Positions 15,655-24,016 of a DNA stretch of 64,000 bases are shown piece after piece. A model generated the notes under the pieces. It ran no database searches. It saw only the letters and a list, made by a program, of their open reading frames with translations, and had not been told where the DNA came from. The translations under genes were made by a program, and so were the position numbers. Position 1 is the first letter of the stretch. The number at the start of each line of letters is the position of its first letter. This DNA comes from Umezawaea beigongshangensis. Its GTDB lineage: Bacteria > Actinomycetota > Actinomycetes > Mycobacteriales > Pseudonocardiaceae. The DNA lies in assembly GCF_016464305.1 (NCBI RefSeq), contig NZ_JAEIOJ010000016.1, forward strand, positions 44,251 through 108,250. Direction: 5' to 3'.

Positions 15655-16221
15655 ATGAGCACTGACGAGGAGTCCGGAACTCGCAGCCGCACCCGTCGAG
15701 CCGTCCTCGCGGCGGCCGCGCAGACCCTGAGCCGCGACCGCTCGGCGACCCTGGCCGACATCGCCTACGCGGCGGACGTCAGCCGCAGCACCCTGCACCG
15801 CTACTTCTCCGACCGCGACGAGCTGGTGGCCGCGGTCGTGGAGGACTCGCTGCGGGTGCTGGAGGAGTCGGTGGCCGCGGCGGCGATCCACGAGGGTCCC
15901 GCGATCGAGGCGCTGCGCCGCCTGGTGACGGCGCTGGTCGACGTGGGCGACCGCCTGATGTTCCTGTTCGGCGATCCGCGGGTGCTGGACGGGGGCGGCG
16001 GAGCGGTCGACCCGCAGGAGTCGGTGGTCGACCTGGTCCGGCGCGGCCGGGCGGAGGGGGTGTTCGACCCCGAGCTCAGCCCCCGGTGGATCGAGCAGGT
16101 GCTCCACGCCCTGGTCTACACCGGGGTCACCGAGGCCGCGGAGGGCGCGCTGCCCCGGCACGGGGTCGCCGCGCTGGTGACGAGAACTCTCGAACACGGA
16201 ATCGGAGGTGTGCGGTCGTGA
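15655..16221 (+). CDS. TetR-family repressor
   Basis: This is a 188-aa protein. The helix-turn-helix spans about residues 10-55 (TLADIAYAADVSRSTLHRYF), and the rest is an all-helical ligand-binding and dimer domain. The ATG at 15655 follows GGTGGGAG. A 22-bp palindrome upstream is the likely operator. The stop overlaps the GTG of the NmrA-like gene (GTGA, 16218-16221), so regulator and enzyme are one operon and the regulator probably controls its own enzyme. The ligand is unknown. Confidence 0.9.
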   Translation: MSTDEESGTRSRTRRAVLAAAAQTLSRDRSATLADIAYAADVSRSTLHRYFSDRDELVAAVVEDSLRVLEESVAAAAIHEGPAIEALRRLVTALVDVGDRLMFLFGDPRVLDGGGGAVDPQESVVDLVRRGRAEGVFDPELSPRWIEQVLHALVYTGVTEAAEGALPRHGVAALVTRTLEHGIGGVRS

Positions 16222-17087
16222 CGATCCTGGTGACCGGTGCGACGGGCTTCGTGGGACGTCACGTGGTGGCCCAGCTCGCCGAGGCGGGTGAGCGGGTGCG
16301 GGCGATGACCAGGACACCGTCGACCGCTCGGTTCGCCGCCGGTGTCGAGGTCGTCGCCGGCGATCTGGACGACCCGTCCTCGCTGGTGGACGCGGTGCGC
16401 GGAGTGGAGCGGATGTACCTGTTCCCGGTGGCGCGCACGGCGCGGGAGGTGGTCGAGCTGGCGGTCCGCGCCGGGGTGCGGCGGATCGTCGTGCTGTCCT
16501 CCGGCGCGGTCGAGGCCGGGCTCGACTCCGACTTCCACCTGCCGGTGGAACGGGCCGCGGAGGACTCCGGCGTGGAGTGGACCCACGTGCGGCCGGGGGA
16601 GTTCTGCTCCAACGTGCTGCACCTGTGGGGCCCGTCGGTGCGGGCGGAACGCGTGGTGCGCTATCCGCACGACGAGATCCCCAGCGTGCCGGTGCACGAG
16701 GCGGACGTCGCCGCGGTGGCGGTTGCCGCGTTGCTGGAGGACGGGCACGCGGGTGCGGCGTACTCCCTCACCGGACCGGAGGTCCTCACCACGGCGGACA
16801 AGGTCGCGGCGATCGGCGCCGCGCTGGGGGAGGAGGTGCGCCACGAGGAGGTGACGCGGGAGCGCGCGCTGGAACTGCTGAAGGCGCAGGGCGGCTGGGC
16901 CGCGGCCAACGCCGACTTCCTGCTCGGGTTCGAGCCCTACTCCGAGGCGCAGGAGGGGTTCACCGAGCAGGAGCTCGCCGAGATGTTCTCCTCGATCGCG
17001 CCGGTCCCCGGCGTGCAGCAGGTGACCGGACGCCCCGCCAGGACGTTCGCGCAGTGGGCGTGCGACCACGTGGAGGACTTCCGCTAG
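16218..17087 (+). CDS. NmrA-like NAD(P)-binding oxidoreductase
   Basis: This is a 289-aa Rossmann protein. GATGFVGRHV at the N-terminus binds the dinucleotide, and VVAGDLDDPSSL and VRRIVVLSSGAV are the later strands of an atypical short-chain dehydrogenase. The usual YxxxK catalytic pair is absent; HLPVERAAEDSGVEWTHVRP occupies that position, as in NmrA/quinone-reductase-like proteins. It is translated in overlap with the TetR gene. It probably reduces quinones or other electrophiles, or senses NADP; the substrate is not determined. Confidence 0.82.
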   Translation: MTILVTGATGFVGRHVVAQLAEAGERVRAMTRTPSTARFAAGVEVVAGDLDDPSSLVDAVRGVERMYLFPVARTAREVVELAVRAGVRRIVVLSSGAVEAGLDSDFHLPVERAAEDSGVEWTHVRPGEFCSNVLHLWGPSVRAERVVRYPHDEIPSVPVHEADVAAVAVAALLEDGHAGAAYSLTGPEVLTTADKVAAIGAALGEEVRHEEVTRERALELLKAQGGWAAANADFLLGFEPYSEAQEGFTEQELAEMFSSIAPVPGVQQVTGRPARTFAQWACDHVEDFR

Positions 17088-17099
17088 CCCTCCTCCGCG

Positions 17100-17312
17100 T
17101 CAGGTGATCGGCCCGGCCAGCGTCGCGGCGGTGCGCTTGCGGCGCAGCCAGATCTTGCGGGTGCCGTCACCGAAGAGCAGGGTGCGGCACAGCTCCCAGC
17201 CGGAGAGCTCCGCGTTGATGGCGAGCTGCTGGGTGGCCAGCCGCCGCGACACCCCCGGCGGGAAGCGCAGCGGCCGGTACTCCCATTCCCCGTCGCCGAC
17301 TCCGTCGCTCAT
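17100..17312 (-). CDS. DUF5703-family protein
   Basis: This is a 70-aa protein matching the short actinobacterial DUF5703 pattern: EYRPLRFPPGVSR, a helix, GWELCRTLLFGDGTRKIWLRRK. It has no membrane segment or catalytic motif. Its ATG overlaps the stop of the upstream lipoprotein gene (ATGA, 17309-17312), so they form one operon. The function of the family is unknown. Confidence 0.8.
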   Translation of the reverse strand: MSDGVGDGEWEYRPLRFPPGVSRRLATQQLAINAELSGWELCRTLLFGDGTRKIWLRRKRTAATLAGPIT

Positions 17313-18322
17313 GGCTGCACCACCTGGATCCCTCCGCGGTCCGCCGATGCGATGAACACTCGTCCGGTGCCCGGATCGACCGCGATGGAATCGGGCTGGT
17401 GGACGGTGGCGAAACGGGCGCGCTCCTCGGGCTCGCCGCCCGCGACGTCGAGACCGACGACCTCGTTGGTCCCGGTGAGGGTGATCCAGGCGAGGTCGCG
17501 CTCGGGGTCGTAGGCGATGGCCCACGGGGTGCCGGGCACCGGGTAGCGCTGCCGCATGATCACCGGATCGGTGGAGAACACGAGCAGCTCGCCACCGCGG
17601 GCGTCGGTGACCAGGACGCGGTCGTAGCGGTCGGCGACGGCGTTGGCGGCTCCGTCACCGGCGCGCAGTCCCGCGCCGAGCGTGTCGGAGGCCGGGTCGA
17701 GGTCGAACAGGGCGCTGCGCAGGCGGTCCACGACCACGACGTGGTCGCCGGTGACGAGCAGCTGGTCGGGGCTCTGCAAGCCGCTGATGCTGCGCTGCAC
17801 CTCGGTGCCGCCGGGGTCTCCGCCGCTCAGGACGGTGACCCGCCGGGTGTCGCGCTGGGCGAGCAGCGTGCGGTCGCCCACGGTCGTGGTGTCGGTGGGA
17901 CCGTCGGCCACGGGCACGGCGGTGGCCTCACCGCCGGGCAGGGCGACGCGCACGATCTCGTCGGCGTCCGGGACGCTCGCGGTGAGCCGGCCGCCGGCGC
18001 CGGTCAGCCGCACCGCCGGACCGGGCAGCGGCGTGCTGCGCGGCGCGGCGGCGAGGTTGCCGGTGTCGTAGAGCAGCACCGACGGCGGTTCGGCGACGGC
18101 CACCGCGAGGGTGGCCGTCGAGGCGTCGAACGCGAGCGCGGTGACCACGCCGTCCAGCGGCAGCACCTCCCCGGCGGGGGCGGTGGTCTGCTCGGGGGAG
18201 GTGGCGGGCTTCGCGGCCTCCGGGTTCGCGGCGAGCTGGAGCGGATCGTCGGACCGCTCACCGGTGGAACAGCCGGCCACCAGCAGTGCGCTGGTGAACA
18301 GCACGGCGGCCTTGCGAAGCAA
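17309..18322 (-). CDS. Secreted lipoprotein with beta-propeller repeats
   Basis: This is a 337-aa protein. The N-terminus MLRKAAVLFTSALLVAGC is a lipoprotein signal with the acylated Cys at residue 18, followed by a disordered Pro/Thr/Ala linker and a repeated beta-strand pattern (GVVTALAFDASTATLAVAVA; AIAYDPERDLAWITLTG; DSIAVDPGTGRVFIASADRG) typical of YVTN/NHL-like propellers. The TTG at 18322 is chosen because AGGAGG (18330-18335) lies 7 bp upstream and it gives a correct signal peptide; a longer frame to 18388 would bury the signal. It probably binds a ligand or protein outside the cell. Confidence 0.82.
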   Translation of the reverse strand: MLRKAAVLFTSALLVAGCSTGERSDDPLQLAANPEAAKPATSPEQTTAPAGEVLPLDGVVTALAFDASTATLAVAVAEPPSVLLYDTGNLAAAPRSTPLPGPAVRLTGAGGRLTASVPDADEIVRVALPGGEATAVPVADGPTDTTTVGDRTLLAQRDTRRVTVLSGGDPGGTEVQRSISGLQSPDQLLVTGDHVVVVDRLRSALFDLDPASDTLGAGLRAGDGAANAVADRYDRVLVTDARGGELLVFSTDPVIMRQRYPVPGTPWAIAYDPERDLAWITLTGTNEVVGLDVAGGEPEERARFATVHQPDSIAVDPGTGRVFIASADRGGIQVVQP

Positions 18323-18424
18323 CGTCGGTCCTCCTGCGCCTGCGCGGAACTGGACCACCAGCATCCCCGACGAGGGGCGGGCGGTCACGCACGGGGCGTG
18401 CCAGAAGTGGCGCGGAGCACCCGA

Positions 18425-19156
18425 TCAGCCCAAACGGGTGACCTTTCCCGTGGTGAGCTCGTAGGTCGCGGCGACGACCTGCACGCCGTGCTCGGCGACC
18501 GCGCCGCTGATGATGTCGGAGCGCTCCTGCAGGATCGCGGCGGTGCGCCGGGCCTGCTCGGCGACGCAGGCGGCCAGGAACGCGGCCGCGTCCGGGTTGG
18601 CGGGAGTGGCGCGGACGGCCGGTTCGACGGAGCGCACCAGCGTGCTGATGTCGCCGCTGACGCTGCCCGTGCCGCGCACCACGTCGATCGTGGCGGACAC
18701 CGCGCCGCACTTCTCGTGGCCGAGCACGACGATCAGCGGCACGGAGAGGTGCTCGACGGCGTACTCGATGCTGCCGACGACGCTGGTGTCGAGCACCTCA
18801 CCGGCGGCGCGGATGACGAACAGGTCGCCCAGGCCCTCGTCGAAGACCAGTTCCGGCGCCACGCGCGAGTCGGCGCAGCCGAGCACGACGGCGAAGGGGT
18901 GCTGGCCGTCGACCAGGCTCTCGCGCCAGCGCAGGGACTCGTGCGGGTGACGCTGGTGGCCGGAGACGAAGCGCGCGTTGCCCTCGGCGAGCGTCCGCCA
19001 CGCCTGCTCGGCCGTCAGCTCGGTGGCGCGGGGGTCGCGGGCTGACTCGGTGGAGGCCGATGCGACGGCACCGGTGCCGGCGATGGTGGCCGCGGCGCCG
19101 GCGGTGAGACCGAACAGGGAGCGTCGGGTGAGTGAGGCGGGGTCAGCATTGATCAC
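18425..19156 (-). CDS. Beta-class carbonic anhydrase with Tat-type signal peptide
   Basis: This is a 243-aa protein. Zinc ligands are visible in the beta-class order, CADSR (Cys and Asp), HEKC (His and Cys), with GEVLDTSVVGSIEYAV between. The N-terminus has TRRSLFGLTAG followed by a hydrophobic Ala-rich stretch and ASA, a twin-arginine export signal, which places the enzyme outside the membrane, where it would interconvert CO2 and bicarbonate. The GTG at 19156 is preferred since it starts just before the Tat motif; longer frames reach 19252 without a ribosome site. It is monocistronic. Confidence 0.85.
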   Translation of the reverse strand: MINADPASLTRRSLFGLTAGAAATIAGTGAVASASTESARDPRATELTAEQAWRTLAEGNARFVSGHQRHPHESLRWRESLVDGQHPFAVVLGCADSRVAPELVFDEGLGDLFVIRAAGEVLDTSVVGSIEYAVEHLSVPLIVVLGHEKCGAVSATIDVVRGTGSVSGDISTLVRSVEPAVRATPANPDAAAFLAACVAEQARRTAAILQERSDIISGAVAEHGVQVVAATYELTTGKVTRLG

Positions 19157-19229
19157 CCGATCGAGCGTATTGACAAGTGGCGCGGAGTAGTAGGCGGAGT
19201 TTCCGGGCATAGAAGACGAACATCGCGAA

Positions 19230-19259
19230 CACGGAGGTGTCGTGCCCCACACCTCCGTG
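19230..19259 (-). terminator. Hairpin after the aldo/keto reductase gene
   Basis: CACGGAGGTGT (19230-19240) and ACACCTCCGTG (19249-19259) form a perfect 11-bp stem with an 8-base loop, 10 bp beyond the reductase stop on the minus strand and upstream of the carbonic anhydrase gene. Confidence 0.65.
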
Positions 19260-19268
19260 GACGCCCGG

Positions 19269-20237
19269 TCAGAGCATGCGTCGCTCGGGGTAGCTCAGCT
19301 CGATCGCGCTCACGTCGTCCAGCGCCGCCCGGATGGCCGGGGGCAACGTCAGCTCCTCGGCCGCCAGCGACCCCGCGAGCTGCTGGGTGTCGCGCGCTCC
19401 GACCACCGGCGCGACCACTCCCGGACGGTCGCGCACCCACGCCAGCGCCACGCACAGCGGCGAGGTGCCGAGCCCGTCGGCGGCCGTCGCCACCGCCTGC
19501 ACGATGCGCGCCGCACGTTCGGTGCGGTGCTGCTCGACGTACCCGGCCATGTGCGCGGACGCGCCGCGGGAGTCCGGCGGCGTGCCGTTGCGGTACTTGC
19601 CGGTCAGCACGCCCCGTCCCAGCGGGGCCCAGGGCAGCAGGCCGATCCCGTGGTGCGCCGCCGCGGGCACGACCTCCCGCTCCACCCCGCGCTCCAGCAG
19701 CGAGTACTCCACCTGCGCCGAGACGATGGGCGTGCGGCCGCGCTGCGCGGCCGCCGCCGTCGCGAGCTGCCAGCCCGCGTAGTTCGACACACCGGCGTAG
19801 CGCACCTTGCCGCTGCTCACGGCGCTGTCGATCGTCGCGAGGGTCTCCTCCAGCGGTGTGCTGGCGTCCCAGGCGTGCAGCTGCCACAGGTCGACGTGGT
19901 CCACGCCCAGGCGTCGCAGCGAGCCCTCCAGCGCGGCCAGCAGGGCGCCCCGCGACGCGCCGCCGCCGAACGGTCCGTCGTCGCGGCGCGCCACCGCCTT
20001 GGTCGCGATCACCACGTCGTCGCGGGGCACCAGGTCGCCGAGCAGCCCGCCGAGGATGCGCTCGCACTCGCCCTCGGCGTAGACGTCGGCGGTGTCGACG
20101 AGGGTGCCGCCCGCGTCGACGAAGGCCAGCAGCTGCGTGGCGGCCTCGTCGGCGTCCGTGTCGCTGCCCCACGACAGGGTTCCCAGAGCCATCCTGGATG
20201 CGCGAAGGCCGCTGCGGCCGAGCTGTCGGTGCTGCAC
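19269..20237 (-). CDS. Aldo/keto reductase
   Basis: This is a 322-aa NADPH-dependent TIM-barrel enzyme. The catalytic tetrad is visible as DTADVY (Asp, Tyr), VIATKAV (Lys) and QLHAWD (His), with the cofactor loop near the C-terminus (VVGARDTQQL). The GTG at 20237 (MQHRQLGRSGL) is the standard N-terminus of the family; an upstream extension is not supported. It is divergent from the F420-type gene. A hairpin follows. The substrate is unknown. Confidence 0.88.
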   Translation of the reverse strand: MQHRQLGRSGLRASRMALGTLSWGSDTDADEAATQLLAFVDAGGTLVDTADVYAEGECERILGGLLGDLVPRDDVVIATKAVARRDDGPFGGGASRGALLAALEGSLRRLGVDHVDLWQLHAWDASTPLEETLATIDSAVSSGKVRYAGVSNYAGWQLATAAAAQRGRTPIVSAQVEYSLLERGVEREVVPAAAHHGIGLLPWAPLGRGVLTGKYRNGTPPDSRGASAHMAGYVEQHRTERAARIVQAVATAADGLGTSPLCVALAWVRDRPGVVAPVVGARDTQQLAGSLAAEELTLPPAIRAALDDVSAIELSYPERRML

Positions 20238-20339
20238 GTGCGGGAGCCTAAATGCTCCTGCCCCGGTCGGCCTGACCATCGCGGATCTTCGGCGAGCCCG
20301 CCCTGGCGCGAGGTGTTACCCGCCGGTAGCGTGCGCGGA

Positions 20340-21389
20340 GTGCGACTGGGACTGAACCTCGGATACTGGGGCGCCGGCAACGACGCCGCCAACCTCGAAC
20401 TCGCCAGGGAGGCCGACCGGCTCGGCTTCTCCGTGGTGTGGGCGGCGGAGGCCTACGGCTCCGACGCCGCGACCGTGCTGGCGTGGGTGGCGGCGCAGAC
20501 CGAGCGCGTGGACGTCGGCAGCGCGATCTTCCAGATCCCCGCGCGGACACCGGCCATGGCCGCGATGACCGCCGCGACGCTGGACACGCTGTCGGGCGGG
20601 CGCTTCCGCATGGGCCTGGGCGTGTCCGGGCCGCAGGTGTCGGAGGGCTGGCACGGCGTGCGGTTCGACAAGCCGCTGTCGCGCACCCGCGAGTACGTCG
20701 ACGTCGTCACGAAGGCGCTGCGCCGGGAGAGGCTGTCCTACCAGGGGCAGCACCACGTCCTGCCGCTGCCCGACGGCCCCGGCAAGGCGCTCACCCTGAC
20801 CGTGCACCCGGTGCGCGAGCGCATCCCGATCTACCTGGCCGCCGTCGGCCCGAAGAACCTGGAGCTGGCCGGGGAGATCGCCGACGGCTGGCTGGGCGTC
20901 TTCTTCTCGCCCGAGCACTCCGCCGACTCGCTGGCCGCCGTCGCCGCCGGCCGGGCGAAGGCCGGCAGGACGATGGAGGGCTTCGACGTCGTGCCCACCG
21001 TGCCGCTGGTCGTCGGGGACGACTGGAGCACCGCGGCCGACTCCGTGCGCGGGTACGCCGCCCTCTACGTCGGTGGCATGGGCAGCCGCCAGAAGAACTT
21101 CTACAACGACCTGGCCGTGCGCATGGGCTTCGCCGCCGAGGCCGCCGAGGTGCAGGACAAGTTCCTCGCCCGCGACCACGCCGGGGCCATGGCGGCCCTG
21201 CCGGTGGAGTTCCTCGACGCCACGTCCCTGCTGGGCCCGAAACCGCGCATCGCCGAGAAGATGCAGGCACTGGCCGCGGCGGGGGTCACCACTCTCACGC
21301 TCTCACCGATGCTGCAAGATCTGGAGCAGGGTGTCGCGGCGCTTCGTACCGCGGCCGAGGCTCTGGATCTGGCAGGAGTGGGTAGTTGA
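20340..21389 (+). CDS. F420-dependent LLM-class oxidoreductase
   Basis: This is a 349-aa luciferase-like TIM-barrel protein. Features are the first strand [51 protein letters not shown] and the [20 protein letters not shown] block, all typical of actinobacterial F420-dependent reductases/dehydrogenases. GTG 20340 is used; GTG 20331 would add three residues. Its stop overlaps the TTG of uppP (TTGA, 21386-21389). This oxidoreductase - uppP - histidine-phosphatase order is common in actinobacteria, though the reason for the linkage is unclear. Confidence 0.85.
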   Translation: MRLGLNLGYWGAGNDAANLELAREADRLGFSVVWAAEAYGSDAATVLAWVAAQTERVDVGSAIFQIPARTPAMAAMTAATLDTLSGGRFRMGLGVSGPQVSEGWHGVRFDKPLSRTREYVDVVTKALRRERLSYQGQHHVLPLPDGPGKALTLTVHPVRERIPIYLAAVGPKNLELAGEIADGWLGVFFSPEHSADSLAAVAAGRAKAGRTMEGFDVVPTVPLVVGDDWSTAADSVRGYAALYVGGMGSRQKNFYNDLAVRMGFAAEAAEVQDKFLARDHAGAMAALPVEFLDATSLLGPKPRIAEKMQALAAAGVTTLTLSPMLQDLEQGVAALRTAAEALDLAGVGS

Positions 21390-22213
21390 GCTGGTTGCAG
21401 GCTCTGGTCCTCGGGATCGTCCAAGGACTGACGGAATTCCTGCCCGTGTCCTCATCCGCGCACGTGCGGATCACCTCGACGCTGTTCTTCGGCAACGACG
21501 CCGGAGCATCGTTCACGGCGGTGATCCAGCTCGGTACGGAACTGGCAGTGCTGATCTACTTCGCGAAGGACATCGGAAGGCTGCTGGCGGCCTGGTTCAG
21601 GGGGCTGTTCGACGCGGCGGCCCGCAAGAGCCAGGACTACAAGCTGGCCTGGTACGTCATCATCGGGTCCATCCCGATCAGTGTGCTCGGGTTCCTGCTC
21701 AAGGACGTCATCCGCACGTCCGCGCGCAACCTGTGGATCACCGCGATCATGCTGATCGTGTTCGGTCTGCTGATGGGACTGGCGGACCAGCTCGCCAAGC
21801 ACGCGCGTGACCAGCTCACGCTGCGTGACGCGGTGGGCATGGGCCTGGCACAGGCGCTGGCGCTGATCCCCGGTGTGTCCCGCTCCGGCGGCACGCTCAC
21901 CGCGGGTCTGTTCCTGGGCCTGAACCGGGAGGCCGCGGCGCGGTACTCCTTCCTGCTCGCCATTCCCGCCGTGTTCGGCGCGGGGATCTTCTCCATCCCC
22001 GACGTGCTCGACCGCGGCGGCGAGGGCGTGCAGGCGTCGATCCCGCAGATGATCGTCGCGACGGCCGTGGCGTTCGTCCTGGGTTACGTCACCATCAAGT
22101 GGCTGCTGCAGTACGTCTCCAAGCACAGCTACTCGGTGTTCGTCTGGTACCGGTTGCTGCTGGGCATCCTGCTGATCGGGATGCTGTCGATGAACCTGCT
22201 GCCGGCCACCTGA
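21386..22213 (+). CDS. uppP: Undecaprenyl-diphosphatase
   Basis: This is a 275-aa integral membrane enzyme with about eight helices. It has the two signature blocks, [13 protein letters not shown] near the N-terminus with the catalytic Glu and PGVSRSGGT near residue 163. It recycles undecaprenyl pyrophosphate to the lipid carrier used in cell-wall synthesis and gives bacitracin tolerance. The TTG start overlaps the upstream stop, so it is translationally coupled. The length matches the family. Confidence 0.95.
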   Translation: MSWLQALVLGIVQGLTEFLPVSSSAHVRITSTLFFGNDAGASFTAVIQLGTELAVLIYFAKDIGRLLAAWFRGLFDAAARKSQDYKLAWYVIIGSIPISVLGFLLKDVIRTSARNLWITAIMLIVFGLLMGLADQLAKHARDQLTLRDAVGMGLAQALALIPGVSRSGGTLTAGLFLGLNREAAARYSFLLAIPAVFGAGIFSIPDVLDRGGEGVQASIPQMIVATAVAFVLGYVTIKWLLQYVSKHSYSVFVWYRLLLGILLIGMLSMNLLPAT

Positions 22214-22290
22214 GCGGACGCGCGAGGCCACCGTCGCAGGGCACCCCGGTGCCCCGGCGGTGGCCTTCGTCGTTGCTCGCCTAGGGTGGC

Positions 22291-22983
22291 GTGGTGGCCA
22301 CCGTCATCCTGTTGAGGCACGCTCGTTCCACCGCCAACGGCTCGGGGGTGCTGGCCGGGCGCTCCACCGGCGTCGGCCTCGACGACGCCGGACGCGCCCA
22401 GGCCACCGGCCTGGTCGAGCGCCTGAAGGGCGTTCCCGTCGACGCCGTGGTCCACTCGCCGTTGCAGCGCTGCCAGGAGACGCTCGCGCCGCTGCTGGCC
22501 GACCGCGGTCTCGTCCCCGTGGCCGAGCCCGCGCTCTCGGAGGTCGACTACGGCGCCTGGACCGGCCGTGCGCTCAAGGACCTGCTCGACGAGCCGCTGT
22601 GGAAGGTCGTCCAGCAGCACCCCTCGGCGGCGGTGTTCCCCGAGGGGGAGGGGCTGGCGACCGTGCAGGCCCGCGCGGTGGCCGCCGTCCGCGCGCACGA
22701 CGCGCGCATCTCGGCGGAGTTCGGTCCCCGCGCGGTGTGGATCGCGTGCAGCCACGGCGACGTCATCAAGTCGGTGCTCGCCGACGCGCTGGGCGTGCAC
22801 CTCGACGGGTTCCAGCGGATCGTGGTCGACCCCTGCTCGGTGTCGGTCGTGCAGTACACCGAGACCCGCCCCTTCGTGCTGCGCGTCAACGACAACGGCG
22901 GCGACCTGTCCGGAGTGGTCCCGCCGCCGGAGCACGCGCCCTCCTCGGACGCCGTCGTCGGCGGGAGCGCCGGCGCCGCCTGA
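22291..22983 (+). CDS. Histidine phosphatase, MSMEG_4193-type
   Basis: This is a 230-aa cytoplasmic phosphatase/phosphomutase fold. LLRHARS holds the phospho-accepting His near residue 9, and ACSHGDVIK near residue 150 holds the second catalytic His. The length and C-terminal tail fit the TIGR03848 (MSMEG_4193) group that normally sits in an operon with uppP and a DUF3090 gene. Here the DUF3090 partner is not found downstream; instead a 380-bp gap and a terminator follow. GTG 22291 or the adjacent GTG 22294 is the start. The substrate is unknown. Confidence 0.85.
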   Translation: MVATVILLRHARSTANGSGVLAGRSTGVGLDDAGRAQATGLVERLKGVPVDAVVHSPLQRCQETLAPLLADRGLVPVAEPALSEVDYGAWTGRALKDLLDEPLWKVVQQHPSAAVFPEGEGLATVQARAVAAVRAHDARISAEFGPRAVWIACSHGDVIKSVLADALGVHLDGFQRIVVDPCSVSVVQYTETRPFVLRVNDNGGDLSGVVPPPEHAPSSDAVVGGSAGAA

Positions 22984-23364
22984 GCGGTGGTGGGGGACCC
23001 GGACCGTGCAGGGTGGTCCGGGGCCTCCGGCCGTGGTGGCGATCAGGTGAATCGTATTCAGGGATGTTTCCTCGCCAGTAGCTTGTCCCAGTCCGTGGGA
23101 ACCCTCCGCGGGCCGCGGGCACCCCTTTGCAAAGGTGTCTTGCACGCCGCTGAAATGCGGAGAAGCGGCTGGTGGGGGCGGTGGGGAACGCCTCGGCGGG
23201 CACCGGTGACGGTGGTGCGATCGGCGCAGTGCGCTGAGCCGATCGCACCACTCCGACCGACCGTGCTTCTGTTGAACGTCAACAACTCATCGTGCTCGTG
23301 AAGTAACACCGGGTGATCAAACCGTTCACGGTCCGGAGCTTCCGGACTCCGCCGGCCCCGGCGA
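22984..23364. other. 381-bp gap between convergent genes
   Basis: No gene is supported. It holds a perfect 12-bp palindrome CCTTTGCAAAGG (23124-23135), unusually A/T-rich for the region, and the strong hairpin listed at 23212-23251. The place where DUF3090 and its neighbours usually follow the phosphatase gene is empty. Confidence 0.4.
23212..23251. terminator. 14-bp hairpin between convergent genes
   Basis: GTGGTGCGATCGGC (23212-23225) and its exact complement (23238-23251) flank a 12-base loop. It lies between the phosphatase gene and the convergent DUF4240 gene and can stop transcription from either side. Confidence 0.65.
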
Positions 23365-23940
23365 TCAGGCCGTGACCCCGGCCAGCAGGGCCGTCAGCCG
23401 GGGGAGACGACGCGTCGACTCGACCGGGTCCTCCAGCTCCCACGGCTCGTCGTGCGGCGACCGGGCCGGTACCGGCCGCCACCCGGCCGCCGCCAGCGCC
23501 TCCTCCAGGCTGCACCGCACACCCGTCACCCGTTCGTGGGCGGTCGCGGCGACGTGGTCGAGCGCCTCCCACTCCTGCCAGTCCTCGACGCGCCACGCGC
23601 TCACCGGCACCCGCGCGACCGCCCGCACGCACTCCAGCCCGGCCAGCTCGTCCGGATCGGCCACGACCCGCTCGAACACCTCGCGCCCCCGGCCCACCAG
23701 CCACGACCGGAAGTGCAGGAAGCCCTCGTCGGAGCACAGACCCCGCTGCAACAGGTTCGCCGCGCCCCACAGCAGCCAGGTGTCCGCGCGGCGGCGCACC
23801 TCCTGCAACCGCACCGCGAAACCGGTGATCTCCTCCGCCGGCAGCTCCACCAGCCGAGCCGTCAGCCACGCGGCTCGCGCGTCCTTCTCACCCGCGCTCG
23901 CCGAGCGCTCCACCAGGTCCCAGAAGCCGGTGAGATCCAT
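23365..23940 (-). CDS. DUF4240-family protein
   Basis: This is a 191-aa soluble protein whose N-terminus MDLTGFWDLVERS and the following helices, including EEITGFAVRLQEVRRRAD and FLHFRSWLVGRGREVFERV, match the DUF4240 family, a group often adjacent to toxin or helicase genes but of unknown function. The ATG at 23940 starts directly at the domain. It is divergent from hrpA, sharing a 76-bp intergenic region. Confidence 0.78.
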   Translation of the reverse strand: MDLTGFWDLVERSASAGEKDARAAWLTARLVELPAEEITGFAVRLQEVRRRADTWLLWGAANLLQRGLCSDEGFLHFRSWLVGRGREVFERVVADPDELAGLECVRAVARVPVSAWRVEDWQEWEALDHVAATAHERVTGVRCSLEEALAAAGWRPVPARSPHDEPWELEDPVESTRRLPRLTALLAGVTA

Positions 23941-24016
23941 GTCGCGCAGCCTAGAGCGACCCACCGACACATATTGAGAGGTCGTGGTGGACCGGGCCGC
24001 ATAAACTGGAAGCAGT

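Noticed and set aside
20248..20258. GGAGC/GCTCC dyad as an operator between the aldo/keto reductase and F420 genes
   Set aside because: Only 5-bp arms, expected by chance in this base composition.
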